64,000 nucleotides of DNA. Origin: Rhodoplanes sp. (GTDB lineage: Bacteria; Pseudomonadota; Alphaproteobacteria; Rhizobiales; Xanthobacteraceae). The notes beneath the pieces are model-generated. The model worked only from the letters and a program-made list of their open reading frames with translations. It was not told the DNA's origin and ran no database searches. The translations under genes were made by a program, and so were the position numbers. The DNA lies in contig NZ_JACAAX010000003.1 in NCBI RefSeq assembly GCF_013377085.1, positions 1 to 64,000 of the forward strand. The letters run 5' to 3'. Positions 62,703 through 64,000 of this stretch are shown here, piece by piece (the stretch's first letter is position 1; the number at the start of each line of letters is the position of its first letter).

Positions 62703-63163
62703 GCCCTTTTCAAGTCTCTGTCAAGGCTTGCGAATCCTCGGCTGAAAATCCCGAATCGCGGTGATGCGCGGCGCTCCGACACACCGGTGGGCCGCGGGCG
62801 GGCGCACGCGCCGCTGGTGTCGTCTCGCGAGCGTGGCGATCCGCCGTCTCGCGTTCGCCCCGATGCCGTCGCGGAACGACGCGTCGTGCCGCCCTCGTCG
62901 GCCGAGCTCCGCCCCGCGCAGCCGACCGGCTGTTTCAGCAGGCATTCGTGGCTTGCCCTCCATCGCTGCTCGCGCCATGTTCGACGGCGACATCGCCAAC
63001 GACAGTGACGCTCGACGATCCGCGCGCCCCGCCAGTCCGTGCCTTCATGCAGAAAATTTCCGCGCAGGAGATCGGCCCTCACGGCCATCCTGTCGAAGAC
63101 CCTCCGCAAGGCGCGAGGCGCCCCGCCAGTGACTTCACCATCAGGGCCTGAGACCTGTTCGAG
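62703..63163. other. intergenic region before the CoA-transferase gene
   Basis: Short open frames exist on both strands but none resembles a protein. The last 100 bases presumably contain the promoter of the CoA-transferase gene. Confidence 0.4.
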
Positions 63164-64000
63164 ATGACGACATCCGACGAGGCATGCGAGGACAGCTACG
63201 CGTCGCAGGCGACGGGGCCGCTGACCGGCGTGCGTATCCTCGATCTGTCGCGGCTGTTCGCCGGCAATGTGCTGACCCAGGTGCTGGGCGATTTCGGCGC
63301 CGAGGTCGTCAAGGTCGAGCCGCCGGCCGGGGACACGCTGCGGGCCTGGCGCACGCGCGGCGTGTCCACCCACTGGAAGATATACGCACGCAACAAGAAG
63401 AGCCTGGCGCTCGAGCTGCGCCGGCCGGAGGCGCGCGAGCTGCTGTTGCGGCTGGTTCCGTCCGCCCGGATGCTGATCGAGAGCTTCCGGCCCGGTACGC
63501 TGGAGAAGATGGGGCTGGCGCCGGAGCTGCTGCTCGAGCGCAATCCCGGGCTCGTCATCGTCCGCATTTCCGGTTGGGGGCAGGACGGCCCCTACAGCCG
63601 GCGTCCCGGCTTCGGCACGCTGATCGAGGGCATGTCCGGCTTCGCCTCGATGAACGGCTTCGCCGATCGCGAGCCGGTGCTGCCGCCGATCTACCTGGCC
63701 GACGGCATTGCCGGCCTGTACGGGGCCTCGGCGGCCATGATCGCGCTGCGCGAGGTCGAGGTGAACGGTGGCCGCGGCCAGGTGATCGACCTGCCGCTGC
63801 TCGATCCGCTGTTCTCCGTGCTCGGGCCGCATGCCGCCAATCACCGGCTCACCGGCAAGGTCAAGCAGCGCACCGGCAGCCGGTCGACCAATTCGGCGCC
63901 GCGCAACGCCTTCCTGTGCCGCGACGGCCGCTATGTCGGGCTGTCGGCCTCGACCGAGAAGATGGCCCGCCGGCTGTTCGAGGCGATCGGCCGCCCGGAG
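63164..64000 (+). CDS. class III CoA-transferase (CaiB/BaiF family), truncated by window end
   Basis: 279 codons are visible and the frame is open at position 64000. LTGVRILDLSRLFAGNVLTQVLGDFGAEVVKVEPPAGDTLR (residues 20-60) is the N-terminal family core. ARNKKSLALELRRPEAREL, the region after LIESFRPGTLEKMGL, and GWGQDGPYSRRPGFGTLIEGMSG are classic CaiB/BaiF blocks. The catalytic Asp is probably Asp 182 in IYLADGIAGLYGA. These enzymes transfer CoA between carboxylates. The acid used here is unknown. The ATG at 63164 gives a plausible start. Confidence 0.9.
   Translation, partial: MTTSDEACEDSYASQATGPLTGVRILDLSRLFAGNVLTQVLGDFGAEVVKVEPPAGDTLRAWRTRGVSTHWKIYARNKKSLALELRRPEARELLLRLVPSARMLIESFRPGTLEKMGLAPELLLERNPGLVIVRISGWGQDGPYSRRPGFGTLIEGMSGFASMNGFADREPVLPPIYLADGIAGLYGASAAMIALREVEVNGGRGQVIDLPLLDPLFSVLGPHAANHRLTGKVKQRTGSRSTNSAPRNAFLCRDGRYVGLSASTEKMARRLFEAIGRPE

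Noticed and set aside
62721-62999. 92-codon minus-strand frame after tRNA-Gln
   Set aside because: Its composition follows the local GC content and no family is recognisable. It is not supported as a gene.

Overview
The window is a high-GC (visibly about two-thirds G+C) chromosomal segment from an alphaproteobacterium, most likely of the order Hyphomicrobiales (Rhodoplanes/Bradyrhizobium-type relatives). This placement is inferred from several things: Omp25/31-like beta-barrel proteins, the alphaproteobacterial type of SerC, an RpoH sigma factor, the rluD/DUF6476 neighbourhood, a TTAA-N7-TTAA CtrA-type box, and abundant short mosaic palindromic repeats between genes. No rRNA genes, CRISPR arrays or complete prophages are visible. 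Two tRNA genes are present (Glu-CTC, Gln-TTG).

Layout. 0.2-2.3 kb: mntH and mntR, divergent around a palindromic operator candidate. 2.5-5.7 kb: a lutABC lactate-oxidation operon. 6-8 kb: a small conserved protein and glmM. 8.4-12 kb: two outer-membrane beta-barrel proteins and an EF-hand protein. 12.2-15.2 kb: serC-serA. 15.6-17.7 kb: a DUF485 protein with an ActP acetate symporter. 18-20.1 kb: a PAS-containing chemotaxis receptor. 21-30 kb: a third outer-membrane protein, a choloylglycine-hydrolase-like enzyme, a patatin, a two-subunit ChrA-type transporter, and small cysteine-rich, zinc-ribbon-like and basic proteins.

29.7-34.5 kb is an accessory island of clearly lower GC in its core. 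A REP-associated tyrosine transposase lies between 20-bp inverted repeats. Next come a SIR2-domain gene and a HerA ATPase gene 6 bp apart (a SIR2-HerA anti-phage module), then an MNT/HEPN (MntA-HepT-like) toxin-antitoxin pair, then a 207-bp MITE-like element with perfect 16-bp terminal inverted repeats. This is the strongest candidate for an interesting system in the window.

35-38 kb: purA, preceded by a 22-bp tandem repeat, and a long low-complexity membrane protein. 38-42.8 kb: a GntR-controlled catabolic cluster of cyclase-family hydrolase, lipocalin-like protein, BKACE (DUF849) and DctA-type carrier, whose substrate cannot be read from the sequence. 43-45.5 kb: rpoH, rluD and a DUF6476-like gene. 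45.6-48.5 kb: tRNA-Glu with an integrase C-terminal remnant, a hybrid histidine kinase gene broken by one stop codon, and a 12-bp copy of the tRNA 3' end. Together these look like a decayed tRNA-borne island. 48.5-60.8 kb: a FecR-like protein and a sugar-acid/hydroxy-acid utilisation region (LysR, MFS carrier, tartrate dehydrogenase, amidohydrolase, Bug-type binding protein, CBS protein, nucleotide-sugar epimerase, KdgT permease, GlcG-like protein, hydroxyacid dehydrogenase). 60.8-64 kb: a lipoprotein, a histone-deacetylase-family enzyme, tRNA-Gln, and a class III CoA-transferase that runs off the window end.

Taken together, the metabolic genes suggest a versatile heterotroph living on small organic acids (lactate, acetate, C4-dicarboxylates, tartrate, keto-deoxy sugar acids). 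The repeats and the 30-34 kb and 45-48 kb segments record repeated mobile-element activity.
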